NCBI GenBank assembly: GCA_016841065.1
Contig: JAENZW010000004.1
Coordinates: 1-54,197, forward strand
Direction: 5' to 3'
Source: Actinomycetota bacterium
GTDB taxonomy: Bacteria; Actinomycetota; Coriobacteriia; Anaerosomatales; JAENZW01
Length of the DNA: 54,197 nt
Of this stretch, positions 34,402 to 41,755 are shown in pieces. The position numbers were made by a program, and so were the translations under genes. Below the pieces are notes generated by a model. The model saw only the letters and a list, made by a program, of their open reading frames with translations, made no database searches and was not told the DNA's origin. Numbering within the stretch: position 1 is the stretch's first letter; every line of letters starts with the position of its first letter.

Positions 34402-35868
34402 GTGGGTTCGGAGGAATCCGAGCGGTGGTTCGGATGGCGGAGGTTCGTGGACCGGCGTATCACAGCAACCCAGGTCGTCGTCGACTTCATCATGCTCGTG
34501 GCTGCGGGCTTCGTAGCAACGGTGATGAGATTCGGCACCATCACGGCCGGGATATCGTTCTACAACGCGAATGCACAGCTGCCTTTCTGGAGGCTGACCC
34601 TGTTCATCGCGCCGATCTGGGTCCTCTTCCTCTACGGAGAGCGTCTCTACGACGCAGGAAGCGCATCCGTGCGTCCCGGAGAACTCGCGCGCGTTGCGCG
34701 AGCCCTGTCGTTCGGGCTCGTTGCGCTCATCATGCTCACGTACGTCCTCGATCTGCAGGGTCTGTCGCGCGCCTGGGCACTCCTGCTGTGGTCATTGGGC
34801 GTCATCTTTGTGCTTGCCGGTCGGGGGCTCGTGCACTTCACAGTCGCATACCTTCGATCGCACGGACATCTGTGTCGCCCCACACTCATCGTTGGATCGA
34901 ATGCCGAAGCTTCCGACGTCATCCGCGTACTCAAGTCGGCACAGGAGTCAGGTCTCGTGCCTATCGGGTGTCTCGCATCGTCGCAGGCCGAGCGCCTCTC
35001 GTTGGACTTTTGCGCTCCCGAGATCCCATGTCTGGGATCCGCACGCGAGCTCAAGGAGGTTGTGCACGGACACCGCGTGGAGGTCGCAATCATCGTTTCG
35101 TCGGCCTTCGACCACGACGTGCTTGCACGCATGATTGCCGAACTCAGAGGTTCTGGGGTTGAGATCAACGTGTCGTCAGGCCTCTTCGAGGTGTTGACCA
35201 GCCGAGTGCTGATACGCGAGATCGCCGGCGTTCCGCTCATCACGGTACGAGGAGTCTCGCTCTCGCGTGGCAAGATCGTCACAAAGCGCATCTTCGACCT
35301 CGTCGTCGCTGGAATGATCGTGCTGGTCGGGCTACCGATCTGGATGCTCATCGCTCTTGGAATCAAGATGTCCAGCAAGGGTCCGGTGTTCTATGTCCAG
35401 GAGCGGGTAGGACGCGGTGGCAGACTCTTCGGCATGTACAAGTTCAGGTCGATGGTGGCCGACGCGGATGCCATGCTGACCGAGCTGGAGGCAGGGAACG
35501 AAGCCAGCGGTCCGCTGTTCAAGATGAAGGACGATCCTCGGGTGACGAAGATAGGGAAGTGGATGCGGAAGTTCTCGATTGACGAGTTTCCGCAGCTCAT
35601 TAACGTGCTCAAAGGTGAGATGAGCCTGGTCGGACCGCGGCCGCCCCTGCCTCGAGAGGTCGAGGAGTACACCGAGAGCCACTGGCGCCGGATGGAGGTT
35701 CTGCCGGGCATGACGGGGCTGTGGCAGGTTTCCGGTCGCTCGCGACTCACCTTCGATGAGATGGTCAGACTCGACATCTTCTACATCGAGAATTGGTCGG
35801 TTTCGTTGGACTTGCAGCTCATCGCGCGTACGGTTCCCGCAGTCCTGTTCGCCAGGGGTGCGTACTAG
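34402..35868 (+). CDS. undecaprenyl-phosphate sugar-phosphotransferase (polyprenol initiating transferase)
   Basis: 488 residues of the WbaP/WcaJ type, which attaches the first sugar-1-phosphate to undecaprenyl phosphate. Several N-terminal helices (from about residue 21) are followed by a Rossmann-like CoA_binding_3 region (PTLIVGSNAEASDVIRVL). The C-terminal Bac_transf domain starts at KRIFDLVVAGMIVLVGLPIW and has FYVQERVGRGGRLFGMYKFRSM, DEFPQLINVLKGEMSLVGPRP and PGMTGLWQVSGRS. The GTG at 34402 lies almost at the predicted transcript start; a GTG at 34447 with GGAGG three bases upstream is the alternative. galE overlaps the stop by one base. Confidence 0.93.
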   Translation: MGSEESERWFGWRRFVDRRITATQVVVDFIMLVAAGFVATVMRFGTITAGISFYNANAQLPFWRLTLFIAPIWVLFLYGERLYDAGSASVRPGELARVARALSFGLVALIMLTYVLDLQGLSRAWALLLWSLGVIFVLAGRGLVHFTVAYLRSHGHLCRPTLIVGSNAEASDVIRVLKSAQESGLVPIGCLASSQAERLSLDFCAPEIPCLGSARELKEVVHGHRVEVAIIVSSAFDHDVLARMIAELRGSGVEINVSSGLFEVLTSRVLIREIAGVPLITVRGVSLSRGKIVTKRIFDLVVAGMIVLVGLPIWMLIALGIKMSSKGPVFYVQERVGRGGRLFGMYKFRSMVADADAMLTELEAGNEASGPLFKMKDDPRVTKIGKWMRKFSIDEFPQLINVLKGEMSLVGPRPPLPREVEEYTESHWRRMEVLPGMTGLWQVSGRSRLTFDEMVRLDIFYIENWSVSLDLQLIARTVPAVLFARGAY

Positions 35869-36869
35869 TGCGCGTTCTTGCGACCGGAGGAGCCGGCTAC
35901 ATCGGCTCGGTGACCGTGCGGCTGCTGTGCGACGCGGGTCACGAGGTGACGGTGCTCGACACGCTTGAGCGCGGGAACGAGGCCGCAATCGACCCGCGGG
36001 CTCGCTTCGTCCGAGGGGCCGTCGACGATCGTTCCGCGCTTGCGGAGGCACTTCCGGGAATCGACGCCGTCCTGCATCTCGCTGGATACATCGAGGTCGC
36101 GGAGTCGCAGGTTCGGCCTGCGGAGTACCTCGAGAACAACGCGGTCCGTCCGATGGAATTGGTCGAGTCGATGTTGGAGCACGGAGTCGACGCAATCGTG
36201 TTCTCATCGACTGCGGCTGTCTACGGAGAGCCCGAGTCGGTGCCCATCCGCGAGGACGCTCCGACGCGCCCGGTGAACGTCTACGGTGCGAGCAAGTTGA
36301 TGTTCGAGCGGATGCTCGACTGGTACGGCACTCGCCGAGGGTTACGGTCGGTGCGTCTGCGGTACTTCAACGTGGCGGGGGCGTGGCCCGACGGCTCCAT
36401 CGGCGAGGCCCACGACCCGGAGACCCATATCATCCCCCGGATTCTCAAGTCGGTGGCATCAGGTCAAACGCGATTCGAGGTGTTCGGCTCGGACTACGAA
36501 ACACCCGATGGTACGTGCGTGCGCGACTACATCCACGTGTGTGATCTGGCTGAAGCGCACCGTCTCGCCCTTGAGTACGTGCACGCGGGGGGCAGCACCG
36601 ACGTCTTCAACCTCGGCAACGGTCAGGGCTACAGCAACCTCGATGTCGTGCGTACCTGCGCGGAGGTCGTCGGACGCGAGATCGACATCGAGCTGGGACC
36701 TCGCAGATCGGGTGACCCGGCGGTTCTCGTGGCGTCTGCGGAGCGTGCCGAAGATGTGCTCGGATGGCGGCCCAAACGGCCGGAGCTCAGGACGATCGTC
36801 CGCGACGCATGGAGCTGGCACGAGAGTCACCCCGAGGGCTACCACTCGTCGGAGGAAATGGTAGAATGA
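35868..36869 (+). CDS. galE: UDP-glucose 4-epimerase
   Basis: Interconverts UDP-glucose and UDP-galactose (or the N-acetyl forms), supplying sugars to the polysaccharide pathway. 333 residues, the normal length for this extended short-chain dehydrogenase. NAD motif TGGAGYIGS lies at the N-terminus; the catalytic set is SSTAAVYGEP with Y139-x3-K143 in YGASK. RYFNVAGA and DGTCVRDYIHVCDLAEAH are further GalE signatures. The GTG at 35868 shares a base with the stop of the sugar transferase (TAGTG) and gives an N-terminus that starts directly with the Rossmann strand. The tRNA-Val gene follows after 26 bases; a TAGAAT at 36862-36867 in the end of galE may be its -10. Confidence 0.95.
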   Translation: MRVLATGGAGYIGSVTVRLLCDAGHEVTVLDTLERGNEAAIDPRARFVRGAVDDRSALAEALPGIDAVLHLAGYIEVAESQVRPAEYLENNAVRPMELVESMLEHGVDAIVFSSTAAVYGEPESVPIREDAPTRPVNVYGASKLMFERMLDWYGTRRGLRSVRLRYFNVAGAWPDGSIGEAHDPETHIIPRILKSVASGQTRFEVFGSDYETPDGTCVRDYIHVCDLAEAHRLALEYVHAGGSTDVFNLGNGQGYSNLDVVRTCAEVVGREIDIELGPRRSGDPAVLVASAERAEDVLGWRPKRPELRTIVRDAWSWHESHPEGYHSSEEMVE

Positions 36870-36895
36870 CCGTCGCCGCGAGAGCGGTGCAATAC

Positions 36896-36970
36896 GGGCG
36901 ATTGGCTCAGGGGGAGAGCGCTTCCTTCACACGGAAGAGGTCGTTGGTTCAAATCCAACATCGCCCACCA
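36896..36970 (+). tRNA. tRNA-Val (CAC)
   Basis: A 75-nt cloverleaf: acceptor GGGCGAT/ATCGCCC, D arm GCTC...GAGC, anticodon stem CTTCC/GGAAG around TTCACAC (anticodon CAC), T arm GTTGG/CCAAC, encoded CCA. A terminator hairpin begins seven bases downstream. Confidence 0.97.
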
Positions 36971-36977
36971 CAACTAC

Positions 36978-37010
36978 AGGTCTGGAACCTTCCGGGTTCC
37001 GGACCTTTCT
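36978..37010 (+). terminator. rho-independent terminator of tRNA-Val
   Basis: AGGTCTGGAACC (36978-36989) pairs with GGTTCCGGACCT (36995-37006), 12 pairs including one T-G wobble, with a 5-base loop and a TTTCT tail. Confidence 0.8.
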
Positions 37011-37143
37011 GATTGGGCCCTCTGCGGGCGTGCTACCCGCCATCAATCCTGAAGAGTCCCCGCCCTGTCCGAGACGCGATACCTGACAGGCTGAATATCT
37101 CGTGATAACCTCCGTTCAGGAACACTGAAGTGGGGAGCTGGCG

Positions 37144-38259
37144 GTGTTGCGAGCTAGAGCGACGTTTGTCGTCGTAGCGATATTGATGGTGCTCTGTATT
37201 GCCGCGCCTGCGTTCGGCGGGGCTCACGGTGTTGGCTGGCTAGATCCTTGGCCATCGGACTGCGCGGTATGCCACAACGAGGGTTTCCCATATGGCGAGA
37301 AGACAGGGCCGCACGACGGGTACACCACCGGCACGAACAAGTGCGAACTCTGCCACACCGTCCATGACGCCACTTCGTCGTACAAGCTTCTTCCGGCGTT
37401 CACGATTCAATCGACGTGCGAGATGTGTCACGACGGCACCGGCGGGAGCGGTGTGTTCGGGGCAATCGAGGCCCGGGGCCTTACTGTGGGCGCTACACAT
37501 AGGGTAGAGACGACTACCGTCATCCCCGGCGGCGATGCGGCGACAGGGGGGAGTCGGACAGGGTTGTTTACCGGCACTGCTGGCACTCTCACCTGCGGGG
37601 ACTGCCACAGCCCTCACAACTCCAACACAGTAGCGCCGTTCCGGGGCGAGCGAGTCCGGTTCCACGCTGACGAACTCAACTACGGAGCGCCTGACAAGGA
37701 GTGGCGGACCAGCAAGCTGCTTCGGCAACGCCCGACCGGGTCGGAGACAACGGCCACCGTCTATGGGTCGGACTGGTGCGCTACCTGCCACAGGGGCCGC
37801 TCGTCAGGGGGCGCCGTCCACAACCACCCGGTCGACTCGGACGTGACCCAGGCCTCACCGTTCTACTACGATCGCGTGGCCGTGGTGATATCAGACACGT
37901 CGCTCGAGACGACTTTCGGGACGATGGGCCTTGAGGGAACCAGTACTCCGAACCTGTACTGGCACAGCAGAGGCTTCGTGATGCCGTCTCCGCGGACCCC
38001 ACAGCAATCGGGGCACGCTCCAATCTGCCAGCAGTGTCATGAGGACTCGCGTCTGGTCGGAGAGCCCGGCAATGTCCAGAGGGCTGAGGTCTACAGGTAC
38101 GGCAACGGAATGACCAGCGGGGACCCCATTGCCGGTGATCCTCCTACGGACACACCGCTGTTCCAGAACTTCCCGCACGAGACGCAGAACCGGAACTTCC
38201 TTGTGGAGACGGACGACAACCTCTGCATGAACTGCCACCCGACCGCCGGGCTGCCATAG
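37144..38259 (+). CDS. secreted heptahaem c-type cytochrome
   Basis: 371 residues with a signal peptide (about 1-27, ending APAFGG). Seven CxxCH haem-binding motifs are present at residues 40-44, 67-71, 92-96, 151-155, 212-216, 295-299 and 361-365, with many additional His that could be distal ligands. There is no C-terminal membrane helix. The family cannot be named; such cytochromes usually carry electrons at or beyond the cell surface, and the nearby complex I operon makes a respiratory role likely. The GTG start at 37144 follows GGGGAG. An inverted repeat TTCAG-N5-CTGAA (37117-37131) lies just upstream. Maturation genes are not in the window. Confidence 0.93.
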   Translation: MLRARATFVVVAILMVLCIAAPAFGGAHGVGWLDPWPSDCAVCHNEGFPYGEKTGPHDGYTTGTNKCELCHTVHDATSSYKLLPAFTIQSTCEMCHDGTGGSGVFGAIEARGLTVGATHRVETTTVIPGGDAATGGSRTGLFTGTAGTLTCGDCHSPHNSNTVAPFRGERVRFHADELNYGAPDKEWRTSKLLRQRPTGSETTATVYGSDWCATCHRGRSSGGAVHNHPVDSDVTQASPFYYDRVAVVISDTSLETTFGTMGLEGTSTPNLYWHSRGFVMPSPRTPQQSGHAPICQQCHEDSRLVGEPGNVQRAEVYRYGNGMTSGDPIAGDPPTDTPLFQNFPHETQNRNFLVETDDNLCMNCHPTAGLP

Positions 38260-38643
38260 TCGCATTCCTCACGACCAGGTCTGATGACGCCGTCACGGGT
38301 TCCGCAGGACCAGCTCTTCAGCGGTGTGCCGACTAGGTTCGCTGGCCGCTTCCGTTCAGGGCGCCTCGACTACGGACTTGCTCGATCTCCTGAGGTAGGC
38401 ATCTCGGACCGCCCTCTTTTGCACCTGCGCCTGGCTCCTTCGGGGAGTTGGTGGCCCGCCGACCGGCGGGTCTCCGCTAGCGTCAACAGCCCGGTTCGCC
38501 GGGGTGTCCGCAGCATGACTTCAGCCGAAACAACTTTCGCGCCGTGTTCCGTGCTACCAGCCAGATCTTGCGCCCGAGTGGCATTTCCGCCCGGAGATTC
38601 TGCATGAAGCTCTCAGGTGAGGGCGTGTTGTCACCACACACGG
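38260..38643. other. 384-base convergent gap without a supportable gene
   Basis: Lies between the 3' ends of the cytochrome and the disulfide oxidoreductase. A 107-codon frame (38284-38607) has no recognisable composition, ribosome-binding site or domain. Two stable hairpins are visible: CTCC-TTCG-GGGAG near 38436-38448, and CCCGCC (38455-38460) with GGCGGG (38465-38470). They may be terminators or part of a small RNA. Confidence 0.5.
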
Positions 38644-39999
38644 CTACCACGCAGCCCAGTTGACAGACTCGCAGTACGCCGGGTGGATGCCGAGCGTGTC
38701 ACGAATCGTCGAGGCGGTCGCTCCGCACTTCATCGCCACGGCGAGCCCGTAGATGAGATCACTCGCGGTCGGGCCGACGATGTGCGCGCCGATGAGGCGC
38801 CCGTCTTCTTCGGCAAAGATCAGCTTCACAAGCCCGTCGCGTTCGTCATCGATGATTGCGGCACCCAGATACTCAAAGGGCGTGTTGCCGACGCGGTAGG
38901 CGATTCCCTGTGAACGCGCGTCCGCCTCGTTCAGGCCGACCTGCGCAATGTTCGGGACGGTGAAGACGCAGGTAGGAACAGAGCCATACTCCGGGACGAC
39001 GGGCGCACCGGTGTCGATCGACGCTGCGATGCAGCGGCCCTCGTAGGACGCAACGGGAGTCTGCATCATGCCGCCTGCGGCGTCGCCGCCGGCCCAGACG
39101 CGAGGGTTCGTCGTCGCGAGCGACGAATCGAGGACGAGACGGCCGCGATCGTCGAGGGCGATCCCGGCGGCCGCGACGTCCAGTGATGCCAGCGCAGGCT
39201 TCCTGCCGGTGGCAACCAGAACGCGCTGGTAGACGCCTTCGTGCGTCATGTTGGTGGGCTTCTCGAGAAACGTCGTGCGAATCCCTTCGGGATCTTCGAG
39301 AAGTCCTTGCATGCGGCAGTCGGAGAAGAATGTGACGCCCATGCGCTCAAGTCGGCGCACGGCCACGGACGCAACGTCCTCGTCGAGCATCTCGAGCGGT
39401 CGCGGACCCGATGAGACGACGGTCACAGCGGTACCGAACGAGGCAAACATGCCCGCGAATTCGAGCCCGATGAATCCGCCGCCGACGATCAGTAGGGATC
39501 CGGGAAGCTCGTGGTAGCCGAGTGCGTCGTCGCTCGTGTCGGCAAGTTCGATTCCGCGAACCGGCGGCTTGATCGGGGTTGAGCCCGTCGCAATCACGGT
39601 GTGTGTGGGAGACAGGAGCTCTCCGCCAACGTCGACCTGCTCGGGAGAAACGAACCGGGCGGTGGACTTGAGCAGGCGGATTCCGAGGTCGGAAAGTATC
39701 TTCTCCTGGTCGCCGGCGTACGTCTCCTGCGAATGCCACTTCCACGCGAGAACGGTCTGCCAGTCCGTCTGGGGGTCGCACGGACCGGACCCGTACTGTT
39801 CGGCCGAAAGGACCGTTCTATGGACGGAGGCGGATCGTGCGAGCGACTTCTTCGGCATGCAGCCTCGCCAGAGGCATGTGCCGCCGATTCTGTCACCATC
39901 GGCGACGGTGACGTCCCATCCACTACGTGCGAGTGACCGTGCTGCACCGTTGCCCGCGGCTCCGCTTCCGATCACGAGAACTGACTTGCTGTCTGTCAC
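38644..39999 (-). CDS. FAD-dependent pyridine nucleotide-disulfide oxidoreductase
   Basis: 451 residues of the dihydrolipoamide dehydrogenase/mercuric reductase family. It has the FAD motif VLVIGSGAAGNGAARSL, the redox disulfide GGTCLWRGCMPKKS (CxxxxC), the NAD(P) motif LLIVGGGFIGLEFAGMF and the second FAD segment VWAGGDAAGG. The dimer-interface His-Glu pair appears as HPAYCESV, with an unusual Cys beside the Glu. The substrate is not evident; a thiol, mycothiol-like disulfide or quinone are options. No lipoyl domain or heavy-metal domain is present. The GTG at 39999 has AGGAGA six bases upstream. The gene diverges from the nuo operon across a 318-base regulatory region. Confidence 0.9.
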   Translation of the reverse strand: MTDSKSVLVIGSGAAGNGAARSLARSGWDVTVADGDRIGGTCLWRGCMPKKSLARSASVHRTVLSAEQYGSGPCDPQTDWQTVLAWKWHSQETYAGDQEKILSDLGIRLLKSTARFVSPEQVDVGGELLSPTHTVIATGSTPIKPPVRGIELADTSDDALGYHELPGSLLIVGGGFIGLEFAGMFASFGTAVTVVSSGPRPLEMLDEDVASVAVRRLERMGVTFFSDCRMQGLLEDPEGIRTTFLEKPTNMTHEGVYQRVLVATGRKPALASLDVAAAGIALDDRGRLVLDSSLATTNPRVWAGGDAAGGMMQTPVASYEGRCIAASIDTGAPVVPEYGSVPTCVFTVPNIAQVGLNEADARSQGIAYRVGNTPFEYLGAAIIDDERDGLVKLIFAEEDGRLIGAHIVGPTASDLIYGLAVAMKCGATASTIRDTLGIHPAYCESVNWAAW

Positions 40000-40142
40000 G
40001 GAGCGTCTCCTATCGGGGGTCAGGGCGGGCGTAGCCGCGCCTCGATTGATTATTGCCGACGGCCGTCTCATGGAAACGAGCGAGGAGGGGAGTCGTGGCG
40101 GAGAGATTTATCAAGGAATTATGCAGGAATCGTCGCGGACGG

Positions 40143-40162
40143 ATTGTAACAATATTTACAAT
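40143..40162. promoter_or_regulatory. perfect palindromic operator overlapping the nuo -35 box
   Basis: ATTGTAACAATATTTACAAT is a perfect 7+6+7 inverted repeat. Its inner TTGTAA-N6-TTACAA has the 18-bp layout of Rex operators (TTGTGA-N6-TCACAA), and Rex is known to control nuo in Streptomyces. Members of the CRP/FNR family are the other candidates. It covers the -35 element of the nuo promoter, so the bound protein should repress. Confidence 0.6.
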
Positions 40163-40183
40163 GACCATATGTGCGGCTAGAAT
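40155..40183 (+). promoter_or_regulatory. promoter of the nuo operon
   Basis: TTTACA at 40155-40160, 17-base spacer, TAGAAT at 40178-40183. The start would be near 40190, giving a leader of about 128 nt that contains a hairpin (CCCGTTC 40197-40203 with GAACGGG 40213-40219). Confidence 0.7.
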
Positions 40184-40266
40184 GCCGTACAACGCGCCCG
40201 TTCGTTCGACATGAACGGGTGAGGGGGGTTGGGCCTGCGGGGGTACGTCTGACCGGCCGGAACGCT

Positions 40267-40283
40267 TGTAACAACGAGTTACA
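40267..40283. promoter_or_regulatory. second palindrome in the nuo leader
   Basis: TGTAAC-AACGA-GTTACA is a perfect inverted repeat with an odd 5-base spacer. It shares TTGTAACAA with the upstream operator and lies about 77 bases after the predicted transcript start. Confidence 0.4.
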
Positions 40284-40317
40284 TGGCACCGAGACGGCTT
40301 GCAGCAGGGGGTTCGCA

Positions 40318-40686
40318 TTGCACGACACGCCCGTCCAGAGCGTTCTTTTCGCACTCGGCCTCGCTATCGCGGCCGGAGGCTTCATCGGGCTGATATTTCT
40401 GGTTAACAAGGCGCTTTCGCCGCGTCATCCTACCGCCGAGAAGGTCGAACCGTACGAGTGCGGTATGGAACCTGCGGGACGTCCCTGGGTCCCGGTTCGA
40501 GTTCGCTTCTCGACGATCGCGCTGCTATTCGTGCTCTTCGACGCGGAGGCCGCTCTGCTCTTCGCCGTTTCCACCCGCCTCCGCGGGAGCTGGATCGCCC
40601 TTGTCGAGGTCGGCGCGTTTGTGGCCTTCCTCTCGCTCGGCCTTCTGTACGCCTGGCGAAAGGGGGCCCTCGCGTGGCGTTCGTAG
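40318..40686 (+). CDS. nuoA: NADH-quinone oxidoreductase subunit A
   Basis: 122 residues with three membrane helices, the normal size. The conserved loop EKVEPYECGMEPAGRPWVPVRVRF, with the Cys that sits near the quinone channel (ND3 loop), and FLFDAEAALLF-like FVLFDAEAALLFAV are family signatures. The TTG start at 40318 is preceded by AGGGGG; an earlier in-frame ATG at 40171 would add an arginine-rich stretch across the leader palindrome and is not credible. First gene of the complex I operon; its end overlaps nuoB by 13 bases. Confidence 0.95.
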   Translation: MHDTPVQSVLFALGLAIAAGGFIGLIFLVNKALSPRHPTAEKVEPYECGMEPAGRPWVPVRVRFSTIALLFVLFDAEAALLFAVSTRLRGSWIALVEVGAFVAFLSLGLLYAWRKGALAWRS

Positions 40687-41267
40687 ACCGTCTCGGCGAG
40701 ATCCTGAGCGAAGGTGGGCAGGGCGGGATCATCCTGACGTCCATCGATGCGCTGGCCGATTGGTCTCGCGGCAAGTCGCTGTGGGCCATGCCCATGGGCA
40801 CCGCGTGCTGCGCGATGGAGCTCATCGCTGCGTCGTTCGCGAAGTTCGACTTCGACCGCCATGGAAGCTTCCCGCGTCCCGATCCGCGCCACACCGACGT
40901 GATGGTTGTTGCAGGCACCATCACCAGGAAGATGGCGCCGGCGGTCAAGCGGCTCTACGAGCAGATGCCGGAGCCCAAGTGGGTCATCGCAATGGGCAAC
41001 TGCGCAGTATCCGGCGGCATCTTCTTCTACGACTCGTATTCAGTCATCCGAGGCGTGGATGAGTTCCTGCCTGTGGACGTCTACATCGCAGGGTGTCCGC
41101 CGCGGCCGGAATCGCTGCAAGACGCGGTTCTTCGGCTAAGAGAACTGATCTCCACCGAATCCATCGCGCCGGGCGTCAAGCACGAGCGTACTCTCAGTCT
41201 TCCCAGGTCAGGCGACGTGAGCTTCGGCGTGCGTCCAGGATCTGCCGAAGAGGGTGACGCCGAGTGA
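40674..41267 (+). CDS. nuoB: NADH-quinone oxidoreductase subunit B
   Basis: Carries the terminal cluster N2 that reduces quinone. 197 residues with all four ligands: tandem C45-C46 in GTACCAMEL, C110 in AMGNCAVSGG and C141 in AGCPPRPE. The GTG at 40674 lies inside nuoA with AGGGGGCC upstream. The C-terminal 30 residues are polar and variable. It overlaps nuoC by 4 bases (GTGA). Confidence 0.97.
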   Translation: MAFVDRLGEILSEGGQGGIILTSIDALADWSRGKSLWAMPMGTACCAMELIAASFAKFDFDRHGSFPRPDPRHTDVMVVAGTITRKMAPAVKRLYEQMPEPKWVIAMGNCAVSGGIFFYDSYSVIRGVDEFLPVDVYIAGCPPRPESLQDAVLRLRELISTESIAPGVKHERTLSLPRSGDVSFGVRPGSAEEGDAE

Positions 41268-41725
41268 ACATCACCGAGCTGCGCGATCACCTGTGCGAAC
41301 AGCATCCCGACCTCTGCCCGCTGTTCTCTATCGAGTTCGGCGATGGTGTTCTGAGCGTCAGCTGCGACAAGCTCTACGAAGCCGCGTCGGGCCTGCGAGA
41401 TCTGGGATTCGACCGGCTTGGAATGGCAACAGCCGTCGATCGTGGAGAGACGTTCGAGGTCGTATACAGGCTGACGTCGCGCTCGATGTCGGTCGGCATA
41501 TTCCTGAAGTGCCACGTTCCGAGAGACGCGCCGAAGACGAACTCACTGTTCCCCCTGTGGCCTGCCGCGCTGTGGCAGGAGCGAGAGATCTTCGACATGT
41601 TCGGCATCGACTTCGAGGGCCATCCCGATATGCGGCGCATCCTGCTGCCTGACGACTGGGTGGGCCATCCGCTCCGTAGGGACTACACCGACGACCGGAT
41701 GATCCGCCGTCCAGACTACATCTAG
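41264..41725 (+). CDS. nuoC: NADH-quinone oxidoreductase subunit C
   Basis: 153 residues of the 30-kDa subunit family, a separate gene rather than fused to nuoD. The signature WPAALWQEREIFDMFGIDFEGHPDMRRILLPDDWVGHPLRRDY is intact. It links the hydrophilic arm modules and has no cofactor. GTG start coupled to the nuoB stop. Confidence 0.96.
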   Translation: MNITELRDHLCEQHPDLCPLFSIEFGDGVLSVSCDKLYEAASGLRDLGFDRLGMATAVDRGETFEVVYRLTSRSMSVGIFLKCHVPRDAPKTNSLFPLWPAALWQEREIFDMFGIDFEGHPDMRRILLPDDWVGHPLRRDYTDDRMIRRPDYI

Positions 41726-41755
41726 AGGGTTGAAGACCGTGAAGGGAGGTGTGCG

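Noticed and set aside
38400-38480. Minus-strand CCGAAGGAGC segment as part of a glycine riboswitch
   Set aside because: Only a short match; the rest of the aptamer consensus is missing and no gene on that strand lies downstream.
38284-38607. 107-codon frame after the cytochrome gene
   Set aside because: Composition is arginine/serine-rich and unlike neighbouring proteins, with no ribosome-binding site or domain; treated as non-coding.
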